DNA of 64,000 nt, taken from contig NZ_CP087724.1 in NCBI RefSeq assembly GCF_024972755.1, forward strand, positions 496,001-560,000. The letters run 5' to 3'. The DNA is from Halanaeroarchaeum sp. HSR-CO (lineage in GTDB: Archaea; Halobacteriota; Halobacteria; Halobacteriales; Halobacteriaceae). The notes beneath the pieces are model-generated. The model made no database searches. It saw nothing but the letters and a program-made list of their open reading frames with translations, and had not been told where the DNA came from. The position numbers and the translations under genes are program-made. Shown piece by piece: positions 25,683 to 34,123 of this stretch (position 1 is its first letter; the number at the start of each line of letters is the position of its first letter).

Positions 25683-26698
25683 GGCGACAGCGAGCGGACC
25701 GGATCGAGCGACCGGATCGTCTGAACGATGTCGTCGGTTCCCGGCAGCACCTCGTTCTCCAGCGGCCGGGCGTACGGGATCGGAACGTCTGGTATCGCCA
25801 GTCGTTTGACGCCCTCGAGGTCCTCGAGTGCGGCCTCGGCGACTCGCGCGGTGATCTCGCCGGTGACTCCGAACGACTGGTAGTCCTCGTCGACGACGAC
25901 CAGGTTGCCGGTCTTCCTGACCGACTCCAGGATCGTCTCCGTGTCGAGGGGGACGAGCGTCCGCAGGTCGATGACCTCGACGTCGACCTCGTCGGCCAGT
26001 TCTTCCGCCGCCTCCAGTGCCCGGTGGACGTGCAGACCGAGGGTGACCACGGTCACGTCGTCGCCCTCGCGTTTCACATCGGCGCTGCCGAACGGGATGG
26101 TGTAGTCCTCCTCGGGGACCGGCGTCTTCGGGCCGTCGGGGGCCGGCATCCAGCCGAGTCCCATGAGCCGTTTGTGGAACATGTACACGACGGGGTCGTC
26201 GTCGCGGATGGCGTTGTGCATGAGGCCCTTCGCGTCGTAGGCCGTGCTCGGTACGACGACCTTCATGCCGGGCAGGTGGGCGAAGGTGCCGTAGAGGGTC
26301 TGGGAGTGCTGGGCCGCGTCGTTGTAGGTCCCCCCGACGGCGGTCATGAGCGTCATCGGGACGGAGACGTTTCCGCCGCTCATGTAGGTGTTCTTCGCCA
26401 TGTTGTTGTAGATCTGATCCATCGCGACGCCGAAGAAGTCGGCGAACATCAACTCGACGATGGGCCGCATGCCGGACTGAGCGGCACCCACGCCGGCCCC
26501 GATGAACGCCGTCTCCGAGATGGGGACGTCCATGACCCGATCGTAACCGAACTCCTCGCGGAGGCCGGTCGTGCTGTCGAAGATGCCCTCGTAATCGGCG
26601 ACGTCCTCGCCCATCACGAAGACCTCCTCGTTTTCGCGCATCTCGTGGGCGATGGCGTCGACCATCGCTCTGCTCATCGTGCGTTCGCGATCGGTCAT
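25679..26698 (-). CDS. 2-oxoacid dehydrogenase E1 component, beta subunit
   Basis: A 339-residue transketolase-like beta subunit: MGEDVADYEGIFDSTTGL, DVPISETAFIGAGVGAA, ELMFADFFGVAMDQI, then a C-terminal domain with VVVDEDYQSFGVTGEI. It forms the thiamine diphosphate site with the alpha subunit whose stop it overlaps by ATGA. The sequence resembles acetoin- and pyruvate-dehydrogenase subunits; haloarchaea often keep several such operons without a proven substrate. Confidence 0.9.
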   Translation of the reverse strand: MTDRERTMSRAMVDAIAHEMRENEEVFVMGEDVADYEGIFDSTTGLREEFGYDRVMDVPISETAFIGAGVGAAQSGMRPIVELMFADFFGVAMDQIYNNMAKNTYMSGGNVSVPMTLMTAVGGTYNDAAQHSQTLYGTFAHLPGMKVVVPSTAYDAKGLMHNAIRDDDPVVYMFHKRLMGLGWMPAPDGPKTPVPEEDYTIPFGSADVKREGDDVTVVTLGLHVHRALEAAEELADEVDVEVIDLRTLVPLDTETILESVRKTGNLVVVDEDYQSFGVTGEITARVAEAALEDLEGVKRLAIPDVPIPYARPLENEVLPGTDDIVQTIRSLDPVRSLSP

Positions 26699-27732
26699 TG
26701 GGTTTCACCTCCGTCGGTCGCCGGTTCGGCGTCCGTGACCCCGGACGGCGGGTTGGTGAAGACGTCCTCGTAGGCAGCGTCGGGTTCGGGTTCGGGCTGA
26801 TCTTTCGCCCAGGCGATAGCGTCGTCGACGCGCTCCTGGGCGTCGGTCCTGATCGAGTCCCGTTCGTCGGCGGTAATTCCGGCGTCCTCCATGGTCGCCT
26901 CGAGTCGTTCGATCGAATCGCGCATTTGTGCGGCCTCTTTATCCTCTTCGGGGCGGTACGCCTCCGCGTCGCCCATGAAATGACCCATCCGGCGGTGCAC
27001 CTGTACCTCCAGGATGCTCGGTCCGTTGTCGTCACGGGCACGTCCGATGGCTTCCCGTGCGGCCTCGAACACTTCGACGGCGTCGTCGTGTCCCACGCGT
27101 TCGTGGGGGATGTCGTGACCCTCTCCACGCCGGGAGCCGTCCTGGACGTCGGTGATGCGCTCTTTCGGCATGCTTATCGCCCAGTCGTTGTCTTCGATGA
27201 CGAAGACCACGGGCAGGTCCTGGACCTTCGCGAGGTTGAGCGATTCGAGGAAGGCACCCTGGTCGATGGCGCCCTCCCCGAGGAAGGCAACGGCGATGTC
27301 GTCCGTGTTCCGCTTCTTCGCTGCCAGCGCAGCCCCGACGGCAGGTGGGACACCCTGTGCGATGATCCCACTGCAGGCGAAGTTCACGTCGGGGTCGAAC
27401 AGGTGCATGTGCCCGCCTTTCCCCTTTCCGAGGCCGGTCTCTCGCCCGAATATCTCCGCCGTCATCCGATCCAGGTCGACGCCCTTCGCGATGGCCACGT
27501 GATGGGGCCGGTGCGGTGCGGTGACCGTGTCACTGTCGCGAAGATGTGACACGACGCCGGCAGCCGACGATTCGTGCCCCGCTGCGAGGTGCAACTCGCC
27601 GGGGATCGGGCCGGCCGAGATATCGAACGCCGGCTGTTTGCCCTCGAGATACTCCTCCTGGAGTCGTTCCTCGTAGTATCTGGCCGTTACCATCCACTCG
27701 TACATCTGTCGTAGCTGTCGTTCTGTTGGCAT
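26695..27732 (-). CDS. 2-oxoacid dehydrogenase E1 component, alpha subunit
   Basis: A 345-residue alpha subunit with the thiamine diphosphate motif GEGAIDQGAFLESLNLA...VIEDNDWAIS and the preceding GRETGLGKGKGGHMHLFD. It catalyses decarboxylation of a 2-oxoacid and transfer of the acyl group to lipoyl. The ATG at 27732 is preferred over an upstream start that would lie in the promoter: TTTATGG is 40 bases and CTTATC 27 bases upstream. First gene of the E1 alpha-E1 beta-lipoyl operon. Confidence 0.9.
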   Translation of the reverse strand: MPTERQLRQMYEWMVTARYYEERLQEEYLEGKQPAFDISAGPIPGELHLAAGHESSAAGVVSHLRDSDTVTAPHRPHHVAIAKGVDLDRMTAEIFGRETGLGKGKGGHMHLFDPDVNFACSGIIAQGVPPAVGAALAAKKRNTDDIAVAFLGEGAIDQGAFLESLNLAKVQDLPVVFVIEDNDWAISMPKERITDVQDGSRRGEGHDIPHERVGHDDAVEVFEAAREAIGRARDDNGPSILEVQVHRRMGHFMGDAEAYRPEEDKEAAQMRDSIERLEATMEDAGITADERDSIRTDAQERVDDAIAWAKDQPEPEPDAAYEDVFTNPPSGVTDAEPATDGGETQ

Positions 27733-27860
27733 CGCAACCCACGCCCAATAGTTGATAAGCTGACACCATAAACGTATCAATCAGTCTACCATCTTACTGT
27801 TCTGACAATGAAACGAACCTGGCCCGAACGTTCATCCGAATCCGGGACGAATCACGGACC

Positions 27861-28217
27861 ATGGCACGAGACGACACCCTCCTCAACGCCCTGATCGGTG
27901 CCATCGTCAGCGTGGTCCTCGCCTTCCTGCCCTTCTCGACCGTCCTCGGTGGCGGTGTCGCGGGCTATCTCCAGGGTGGGGACCGCTCGGAAGGACTCCG
28001 GATCGGCGCGTACGCCGGTGCCATCGCGGCGATACCGTTGCTCATCGGGATGGTACTCTTCGGCGGTATCTTCTTCCTCGGCGCCCTCTTCGAACCGAGC
28101 GCCGCCCTCGGGTTCGTGTTCGTCTTCTTCGCTCTGGGGGTCGGCCTGGTGTACACCGTAGGATTGAGTGCGATCGGCGGCTATCTGGGCGCGTACATCG
28201 CAGAAGAGTACCGTTAG
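27861..28217 (+). CDS. DUF5518-like membrane protein
   Basis: A 118-residue protein with four membrane helices. The GGGVAGYLQGGDRSEGLRIG turn parallels the GGFVAGYIAGG turn of the protein at 10048, so both are probably DUF5518. The end overlaps the end of the response regulator by four bases. Function unknown. Confidence 0.75.
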   Translation: MARDDTLLNALIGAIVSVVLAFLPFSTVLGGGVAGYLQGGDRSEGLRIGAYAGAIAAIPLLIGMVLFGGIFFLGALFEPSAALGFVFVFFALGVGLVYTVGLSAIGGYLGAYIAEEYR

Positions 28218-28768
28218 AGGTTCTTGAACGCCGAGATGAAGTCCTCGTCGACGGTCAACTGCTCGTCCATCTGCTCTTCGACCGCGTCGAGTTCCTCGAG
28301 GAGCGTTTCGTACTCCTCGCTCTCCGTGAGTTCGGAGGCGGGTTTCGACGTCTCGAGAGCCGCCTTCTTCGCGGCGAGCGAGTAGTAGTGCTGAACGTCT
28401 TCGTCGTACTGTTTCCGGTTCAGGAGGTCGTCGACGATGGCCTCGAGGTCCTCGCGCGACACCGGTTTCGTGAGGTAGTCGTCGAAGCCCATCTCGAGGA
28501 CGTCGAAGTCGGGATCGATCGCAGTCACCATCGCCACCCGGATCCCGAATCCCCGCTCTCGCATCTCCTGGAGGAGTTCGTCGCCGGAGAGGTTGGGCAT
28601 CCGCCTGTCGAGGAGGGCCACGTCGACCGAATCGTCCAGTTGTTCGAGCGCCTCTGCCCCCGAGTTGGCCGTTCGAACCTCGTAACTGCCCTCGAGCCAC
28701 GCCTCGAACAGCGCGGTGATGTTGGTCTCGTCGTCGACGAGCAGCACGGTGTCCTTCGTATCGGACAT
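28214..28768 (-). CDS. HalX-domain response regulator
   Basis: A 184-residue response regulator. The receiver domain has acidic pocket D12/D13, phospho-acceptor D54 in ALLDRRMP, T82 and K101 in DYLTKPVS. The C-terminal HalX domain (PF08663, about 115-184) is an acidic helical segment, LNRKQYDEDVQHYYSLAAKK and beyond, found only in haloarchaea. There is no DNA-binding domain, so it probably passes signals to other proteins. No histidine kinase is adjacent. A TATA-like TTTTATAATGG at about 28831-28841 lies some 65 bases upstream. Confidence 0.9.
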   Translation of the reverse strand: MSDTKDTVLLVDDETNITALFEAWLEGSYEVRTANSGAEALEQLDDSVDVALLDRRMPNLSGDELLQEMRERGFGIRVAMVTAIDPDFDVLEMGFDDYLTKPVSREDLEAIVDDLLNRKQYDEDVQHYYSLAAKKAALETSKPASELTESEEYETLLEELDAVEEQMDEQLTVDEDFISAFKNL

Positions 28769-28882
28769 GCTAAATTACCCCGTTGCCGCGGTCCCTTCGC
28801 ACCATCTGCTGTGCGGTGCTTTTCGTGTATCCATTATAAAACCTCCTACGTGCTCTCTTGGACAGTATTTCCGGCGCCGAAG

Positions 28883-28889
28883 GCTTATA
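28883..28889 (+). promoter_or_regulatory. TATA box of the ACT-hom operon
   Basis: CTTATAG lies about 25 bases before the ATG at 28909, matching a leaderless transcript. Confidence 0.55.
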
Positions 28890-28908
28890 GCGCCGCGACC
28901 ACCGACGA

Positions 28909-29445
28909 ATGGGTATGGACGACGAACCCGGAGGGCCACGGCAGGCCCACACGGTCCGGCTCGAACTCACCGACGAGCCGGGCGAACTCCTGCGGGCGCT
29001 CGAACCGATCGCCGACCGAGGGGGGAACCTGCTCAGCATCTTCCACGAGCGCGGATCGCTCACGCCACGGGGACGGATTCCCGTCGAGATCGACCTGGAG
29101 GCGACAGCTCACCAGTTCGAGACGATCATCGACGCACTCCGCGACCAGGGGGTCAACGTCATCCAGGCGGGTACTGAACGCTACGCCGAGGAGGTGACGC
29201 TTCTCCTGGTCGGCCACCTCATCGATACGGACCTCTCCGACACCATCGAGCGCATCGAGGAGAACGCCCACGTCTCGGTGATCGACCTCTCCCTGTCGGG
29301 CGAGGTGGGAACCGACCACGTGAGTACTGCCCGGATTCGACTCGCCACCGAGGCCGGCCGGATCGAGGATGCCATCGGGAACGTCCGGGGGGTCGCTGCC
29401 GCGAAGGACCTTCGGGTCATCGAACCGCTCGTGGGGGAGGCCTGA
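28909..29445 (+). CDS. ACT-domain amino-acid-binding regulator, partner of homoserine dehydrogenase
   Basis: A 178-residue protein with two ACT-like units: VRLELTDEPGELLRALEPIADRGGNLLSI (described in parts: a ligand-binding DEPGELL turn) at about 15-45 and a second half around 95-170. In bacteria the ACT module is fused to homoserine dehydrogenase and mediates feedback by threonine; here it is a separate gene two bases before hom. The start at 28909 fits the TATA box; a second ATG at 28915 is possible. Confidence 0.85.
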   Translation: MGMDDEPGGPRQAHTVRLELTDEPGELLRALEPIADRGGNLLSIFHERGSLTPRGRIPVEIDLEATAHQFETIIDALRDQGVNVIQAGTERYAEEVTLLLVGHLIDTDLSDTIERIEENAHVSVIDLSLSGEVGTDHVSTARIRLATEAGRIEDAIGNVRGVAAAKDLRVIEPLVGEA

Positions 29446-29447
29446 CG

Positions 29448-30389
29448 ATGCGGCTCGCAATCATGGGTGCCGGCGCGGTCGGCCGCTCGGTCGCCGAACT
29501 CGCCCCCGAGTACGGTCACGACGTCGTCGGCATCGCCGACTCCGGTGGTAGCGTGGTCGACGAGAACGGACTCTCCATCGGCGACGTCTTCGCGACCAAA
29601 GACGAGACCGGAACGGTCGGGACGGCCGATTCTGCAGCCGTCCTCCAGGCCGATTACGACGTGCTGGTCGAGGCGACGCCGACGACCCTCGGCGACGCCG
29701 AGCCAGGCTTTGGCAACCTCGTCACTGCACTCGACCGTGATCGGCACGTCGTCCTCGCCAACAAGGGCCCCGTCGCCGAACGGTACGACGAGGTGATGGC
29801 TCTCGCCGCCGAGTCGGCGGGCGAGGTCCGATTCGAGGCGACGGTCGGCGGTGCCATTCCAGCCATTGCCACCATCGAAGGTGTCGGCCCGTCACGGGTG
29901 ACCGCGGTTCGGGGCGTCCTGAATGGAACCGCGAACTTCATCCTCACGCGCATGGCGAAGGAGGGGCTCTCCTACGAACACGTTCTCGCGGAGGCCCAGG
30001 ACCTCGGCGTGGCGGAGGCCGATCCGTCCTTCGACGTCGAGGGGACCGATGCCGCACTCAAGGGAGTCATCGTGGCGAACGTCCTCGACGGCGGCGATTA
30101 CACGCTGGAGGACGCGACGGTCGAGGGCATCACCGAGTTGCCGACGAGTGCGCTCGATTTGGCTGCGGAGGACGGGCGCACCGTTCGCCTCATCGTCGAG
30201 GTCACCGATGACGGCGTCCACGTCGGCCCCCGTCTCGTCCCCGAACACGACACCCTGGCCGTCTCTGGAACGATGAACATCGTCCAGCTCGAGACCGAAC
30301 ACGCTGGCCGCCTCAACATCAGCGGTCGAGGGGCCGGCGGGCCCGAGACGGCGAGCGCCGTGCTTGCCGACGTCGACCGCCTGGACTGA
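29448..30389 (+). CDS. hom: Homoserine dehydrogenase
   Basis: This enzyme reduces aspartate semialdehyde to homoserine, on the way to threonine and methionine. The 313-residue protein starts with the Rossmann motif IMGAGAVGRS and has NKGPVA, GGAIPAI, GVLNGTANFIL and the signature EAQDLGVAEADPSFDVEG-DAALK. There is no C-terminal ACT domain; the adjacent ACT gene presumably supplies it. Confidence 0.93.
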   Translation: MRLAIMGAGAVGRSVAELAPEYGHDVVGIADSGGSVVDENGLSIGDVFATKDETGTVGTADSAAVLQADYDVLVEATPTTLGDAEPGFGNLVTALDRDRHVVLANKGPVAERYDEVMALAAESAGEVRFEATVGGAIPAIATIEGVGPSRVTAVRGVLNGTANFILTRMAKEGLSYEHVLAEAQDLGVAEADPSFDVEGTDAALKGVIVANVLDGGDYTLEDATVEGITELPTSALDLAAEDGRTVRLIVEVTDDGVHVGPRLVPEHDTLAVSGTMNIVQLETEHAGRLNISGRGAGGPETASAVLADVDRLD

Positions 30390-30513
30390 CCCGGTACGCC
30401 GCCACGACTGACACCTGTTCGGACCGCCCGCGCTCGCCCGGGCCGGTTCGCACGAGCCTCTCTCACAAACCGCAAGACGGCGTCGGGTTCGCTCTCAGCG
30501 GGTTTCGAAATGG

Positions 30514-30521
30514 TTTTAATA
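30514..30521 (+). promoter_or_regulatory. Promoter of tuf-rpsJ
   Basis: TTTTAATA preceded by a CGAAA-type BRE lies 60 bases before the tuf ATG, giving a leader of about 30 bases. This is among the best TATA boxes in the window, as expected for a highly expressed gene. Confidence 0.6.
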
Positions 30522-30573
30522 CTAACTGCCGAAGGAAACCCACAGAGCGCGTCTACAGCGCGAATATCACACC

Positions 30574-31839
30574 ATGAGCGACAAACCGCACCAGAACTTG
30601 GCCATTATCGGCCACGTCGACCACGGAAAGAGTACGCTCGTGGGTCGACTCCTCTTCGAGACGGGGAGCGTCCCCGAGCACGTCATCGAACAGTATCGCG
30701 AAGAAGCCGAAGAGAAGGGTAAGGGCGGCTTCGAGTTCGCCTACGTCATGGACAACCTGGCCGAAGAGCGCGAGCGCGGTGTCACCATCGACATCGCCCA
30801 CCAGGAGTTCGAGACGGACACCTACTACTTCACCATCGTCGACACTCCGGGCCACCGCGACTTCGTGAAGAACATGATCACGGGCGCGTCGCAGGCTGAC
30901 AACGCCGTACTCGTCGTCGCGGCGGACGACGGCGTCCAGCCGCAGACCCGTGAGCACGTCTTCCTCGCTCGCACCCTCGGTATCGAGGAACTCATCGTCG
31001 GCGTCAACAAGATGGACCTCGTCGACTACGAGCAGAACACCTACGACGAAGTCGTCGAAGAGGTAAAGGGCCTGTTCAAGCAGGTCGCGTTCAACACGGA
31101 CGACGCCAGCTTCATCCCCATCTCCGCGTTCGAGGGCGACAACGTCTCCGACCACTCGGAGAACACGCCCTGGTACGACGGCGAGACGGTCCTCGAGGCA
31201 CTCAACAGCCTGCCCGAGGTCTCGCCGCCGACCGACGCACCGTTGCGCCTCCCGATCCAGGACGTCTACACCATCTCCGGCATCGGGACGGTCCCGGTCG
31301 GACGTATCGAGACGGGCATGATGCACCCGGGTGACAACGTCTCCTTCCAGCCCTCCGACGTGGGTGGCGAAGTGAAGACGATCGAAATGCACCACGAGGA
31401 GGTCCCCGAGGCCGGCCCCGGCGACAACGTCGGGTTCAACGTCCGCGGCATCGGCAAGGACGACATCCGCCGCGGCGACGTCGTCGGCCCCGCCGACGAC
31501 CCGCCCAAGGTCGCCGAGACGTTCACGGCCCAGATGGTCGTCATGCAGCACCCCTCGGTTATCACCGCTGGCTACACGCCGGTCTTCCACGCCCACACGG
31601 CACAGGTCGCGTGTACCATCGAGGCCATCGACCAGAAGATCAACCCGTCCACTGGCGAGGTCGAGGAGGAGAACCCCGACTTCATCCAGTCCGGTGACGC
31701 CGCCGTCGTCACCGTGCGCCCGCAGAAGCCCCTCTCCATCGAGCCGTCCTCGGAGATCCCCGAACTCGGCTCCTTCGCGGTGCGTGACATGGGCCAGACC
31801 ATCGCCGCCGGGAAGGTCCTGGACGTCACCGAAGCCTAA
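30574..31839 (+). CDS. tuf: Translation elongation factor 1-alpha
   Basis: The GTPase that brings aminoacyl-tRNA to the ribosome. The 421 residues include GHVDHGKST (13-21), [19 protein letters not shown] and the beta-barrel domains II and III. It is followed three bases later by rpsJ, the classic archaeal tuf-rpsJ pair. A decayed copy of the tuf end and rpsJ start lies at 36898-37042. Confidence 0.98.
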   Translation: MSDKPHQNLAIIGHVDHGKSTLVGRLLFETGSVPEHVIEQYREEAEEKGKGGFEFAYVMDNLAEERERGVTIDIAHQEFETDTYYFTIVDTPGHRDFVKNMITGASQADNAVLVVAADDGVQPQTREHVFLARTLGIEELIVGVNKMDLVDYEQNTYDEVVEEVKGLFKQVAFNTDDASFIPISAFEGDNVSDHSENTPWYDGETVLEALNSLPEVSPPTDAPLRLPIQDVYTISGIGTVPVGRIETGMMHPGDNVSFQPSDVGGEVKTIEMHHEEVPEAGPGDNVGFNVRGIGKDDIRRGDVVGPADDPPKVAETFTAQMVVMQHPSVITAGYTPVFHAHTAQVACTIEAIDQKINPSTGEVEEENPDFIQSGDAAVVTVRPQKPLSIEPSSEIPELGSFAVRDMGQTIAAGKVLDVTEA

Positions 31840-31842
31840 TCC

Positions 31843-32151
31843 ATGCAACAAGCACGTGTTCGGCTCGCCGGCGTGAGCCCCGGAGACCTCGACGATATCA
31901 CCGCGGACGTCCGGGAGATCGCCGAGAAGACGGGCGTCAACATGAGCGGGCCGGTCCCGCTCCCGACGAAGACCCTCGAGGTCCCGGCCCGCAAGTCGCC
32001 GGACGGCGAGGGAACCGCCACGTGGGAACACTGGGAGATGCGCGTCCACAAGCGTCTGATCGACATCGACGCCGACGAACGCGCCCTCCGCCAGCTCATG
32101 CGAATTCAGGTCCCGAACGACGTCTCCATCGAGATCGTCCTCGAGGACTAG
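31843..32151 (+). CDS. rpsJ: 30S ribosomal protein S10 (uS10)
   Basis: A 102-residue ribosomal protein with the block [33 protein letters not shown] and the end [13 protein letters not shown], matching archaeal uS10 in length and pattern. Co-transcribed with tuf. Confidence 0.97.
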   Translation: MQQARVRLAGVSPGDLDDITADVREIAEKTGVNMSGPVPLPTKTLEVPARKSPDGEGTATWEHWEMRVHKRLIDIDADERALRQLMRIQVPNDVSIEIVLED

Positions 32152-32195
32152 CAACGCGCTCGACGCTCCCCGTCTTTCGACCGAAACAGAACACA

Positions 32196-32203
32196 CAAAT
32201 ACA
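32196..32203 (+). promoter_or_regulatory. Promoter element of tRNA-Ala
   Basis: CAAATACA lies about 28 bases before the first tRNA base, suitable for a TATA/A-box. Confidence 0.4.
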
Positions 32204-32225
32204 GCAGGCAGATAGTGCCTGATGC

Positions 32226-32297
32226 GGGCTCGTAGATCAGTGGCAGATCGCTTCCTTCGCAAGGAAGAGGCCCTGGGTTCAAATCCCAGCGAGTCCA
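32226..32297 (+). tRNA. tRNA-Ala (anticodon CGC)
   Basis: The sequence folds as a cloverleaf. The acceptor GGGCTCG pairs with CGAGTCC and has the G3-U70 wobble that marks alanine tRNAs. The anticodon stem CTTCC/GGAAG holds loop TTCGCAA, anticodon CGC, reading GCG codons. The T arm is CTGGG-TTCAAAT-CCCAG. The discriminator is A, with no encoded CCA. There is no intron. Confidence 0.95.
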
Positions 32298-32302
32298 TGG
32301 AC

Positions 32303-32308
32303 TTTTTT
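32303..32308 (+). terminator. T-tract after tRNA-Ala
   Basis: A run of six T, five bases after the tRNA, is a typical archaeal terminator. Confidence 0.5.
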
Positions 32309-32383
32309 ACTCGTCGGGTTTCCTCGCTCACTTCGTTCGCTGCGGGAACCCTCCTCGCAAAAACCTCCACTAAAAACCCGCAG

Positions 32384-32409
32384 CCGCGAGCCTGCGGCTC
32401 GCGGGCCGC
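32384..32409. repeat. GC-rich hairpin downstream of tRNA-Ala
   Basis: GCCGCGAGCC-TGC-GGCTCGCGG forms a strong stem-loop. It may be a transcription-blocking structure in the interval between tRNA and htpX. Confidence 0.4.
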
Positions 32410-32500
32410 GCACCGTCTAGTGCGTACCGCTCCGTAACGTGGCCTCGAAATTTCGTCTTCGTACCGCGGGAATCGGCCCGTTTTGGAGGTCGTGTGAACG

Positions 32501-32640
32501 ATGCGAATCCGAACTGACGGCGACTATGCGCATCGGTAGGCCGTCATTGAGGAAGCAGCGGAGAAGCTGGCGTAAATCAGACGCTGGCGATGCTACTCGA
32601 TCCGGTCGATCGTCGGTATCGTGCGTGGATGAGAACGGAC
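32501..32640 (+). pseudogene. Decayed small haloarchaeal gene (DUF7692-like)
   Basis: From the ATG at 32501 the translation is MRIRTDGDYAHR, then an amber stop (32537-32539), then AVIEEAAEKL. One base appears lost near 32570; in the next frame the text continues GVNQTLAMLLD. The joined reading resembles small haloarchaeal proteins that start MRIRTDGDYAHR and continue with EAAE-LGVNQT (DUF7692 family, from memory). A stop plus a frameshift within 75 bases indicates a broken gene. The rest of the 440-bp interval between tRNA and htpX holds no other gene. Confidence 0.5.
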
Positions 32641-32741
32641 GTGTCGCTCCTCGCCGTGATTTCATGCTGGCGACGATCCACGGCCCCGACGCCATCGCCC
32701 GGTTCACCAACGTTTTGTGTCGTCAGAGGATATGGCGTGAC

Positions 32742-33566
32742 ATGCGACACGTAGGCCTGAAGGCCCGAATGGCGCTCGTCGGGTCGATCCTGTTCGCCTT
32801 CTACGCTATCGCCGCCGTGGTCGTCATGGGCGTGTTCGGCTGGCCGCTCTGGCTCGTGCTGCTCGGAAGCGTCGCGTTCGTCGGCGTGCAGTACAAGGTC
32901 GGCAAGTGGGCTGCACTCCGGAGCGTGGGCGCCGAGGACCTGTCCGAGACGCAACACCCGGAACTCCACGACCGCGTCGAGTCGCTCGCCGCGGACATGG
33001 GCATCGAGAAACCCCGTCTCATGATCGCGCGGATGGGCGTCCCCAACGCGTTCGCCGTCGGTCGCAAGGGTGCCGGCACGGTCGTCGTCTCCGAGGAACT
33101 CCTGCAGACGCTCACGCTCCAGGAGGTCGAGGGCGTACTCGCCCACGAACTGGCGCACGTCCGCAATCGCGACGTCGTGATGATGGTGCTGGGCCAGGGC
33201 GTGGCCTCCATCGTCGCCATCGTCGCCCAGTGGGCGGTCTTGCTGACCGGCGACAACGACCTCGCGGACTTCTTCCTCGCGCTGGTCGTCGGCCAGGTCG
33301 TCCAGTTGCTCGTGATGGTGTTCGTCTTCGCCATCTCGCGGTACCGGGAGTACGTCGCCGACCGCGACGCCGCGGCCGTGATTGGTGGCGGCGAACCCCT
33401 CGCGTCAGCCCTCGAGAAGATCAGCCACGGGTCCGAGCGGGCCCGCGACTCGGCGGTCGACGCGCAGGTCAACGCGCTATGTATCTTCGGCGAGGAACGC
33501 GGGCTGGCTCGACTGTTCGCGACCCATCCGCCGGTCGAGAAGCGCATCGAACGCCTCCGGAGCTAG
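32742..33566 (+). CDS. htpX: HtpX-like M48 membrane zinc metalloprotease
   Basis: A 274-residue protease for membrane-protein quality control. Two N-terminal helices (10-30, 34-52), then the zinc motif HELAH (H135, E136, H139), two more helices, and the third-ligand region SRYREYVADRDAA. The frame is open upstream into the decayed gene, but the ATG at 32742 begins the conserved MRHVGLKARM. It is followed seven bases later by a small membrane protein. Confidence 0.93.
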   Translation: MRHVGLKARMALVGSILFAFYAIAAVVVMGVFGWPLWLVLLGSVAFVGVQYKVGKWAALRSVGAEDLSETQHPELHDRVESLAADMGIEKPRLMIARMGVPNAFAVGRKGAGTVVVSEELLQTLTLQEVEGVLAHELAHVRNRDVVMMVLGQGVASIVAIVAQWAVLLTGDNDLADFFLALVVGQVVQLLVMVFVFAISRYREYVADRDAAAVIGGGEPLASALEKISHGSERARDSAVDAQVNALCIFGEERGLARLFATHPPVEKRIERLRS

Positions 33567-33573
33567 CCAGCCG

Positions 33574-33816
33574 ATGGCCGAGTTTCGAACCCTTCTCGCG
33601 GCCGTCCTCGGTGTCGGTCTCGGTGCGCTGTTCGTCGTCTATCCCGAGGCCATCGTGCGGATCCAGACCGCCGGTAAACTCCCACACGATCGAGGCAGCG
33701 ACTACGGGACCGATTCGCGGTCGTCGAACCGCGTCCGATGGGCGATCCGACTGTTGGGCGTCGGCGCGCTGATTGCCGGCGTCTACTTCGGTGCGGTCGC
33801 CGTCGGCGTCGCGTGA
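33574..33816 (+). CDS. Small membrane protein next to htpX, unknown
   Basis: An 80-residue protein with an N-terminal helix (LLAAVLGVGLGALFVVYPEAI) and a C-terminal helix (LLGVGALIAGVYFGAVAV), separated by a polar loop. It probably shares a transcript with htpX. No family is recognised. Confidence 0.7.
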   Translation: MAEFRTLLAAVLGVGLGALFVVYPEAIVRIQTAGKLPHDRGSDYGTDSRSSNRVRWAIRLLGVGALIAGVYFGAVAVGVA

Positions 33817-33835
33817 GTCGACGGAGCCGTCGCTC

Positions 33836-34120
33836 TCAGACGGCCCCTTCGCGCACCATCTCGATGGCGTCGACGGGGCAGATATTCGCGCAGACGCCAC
33901 ACCCCTTGCAGTAGTCGAAGTCTATGTTCAGGTCGGTGTCGAAGGCGCTGTCCGGGCAGTACGTGTAACACTCACCGCACTCGATGCAGGCGTCGTGGTC
34001 GAGTTCGGGGCGGTGGGTGCGCCACGCGCCGGTTTTGCCCGCGGCCGCCTCGGTCGGTTGGCTGGCCGCGACCAGCAGTTCGTCGACCTCGGTGTCGATG
34101 TCGGTGTCGAATGCTCCCAT
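33836..34120 (-). CDS. porD: 2-oxoacid:ferredoxin oxidoreductase delta subunit (2x[4Fe-4S])
   Basis: A 94-residue ferredoxin-like subunit with two complete CxxCxxCxxxCP clusters: [12 protein letters not shown] and [12 protein letters not shown]. It transfers electrons from the beta subunit to external ferredoxin. Last gene of the B-A-G-D operon; three bases separate it from the gamma gene. Confidence 0.9.
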   Translation of the reverse strand: MGAFDTDIDTEVDELLVAASQPTEAAAGKTGAWRTHRPELDHDACIECGECYTYCPDSAFDTDLNIDFDYCKGCGVCANICPVDAIEMVREGAV

Positions 34121-34123
34121 ATA

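Noticed and set aside
32226-32297. tRNA-Ala 3' end as an integrase attachment site
   Set aside because: No second copy of the tRNA 3' end and no integrase gene is visible; only a 10-base coincidence (GGGTTCAAAT) occurs at 63379.
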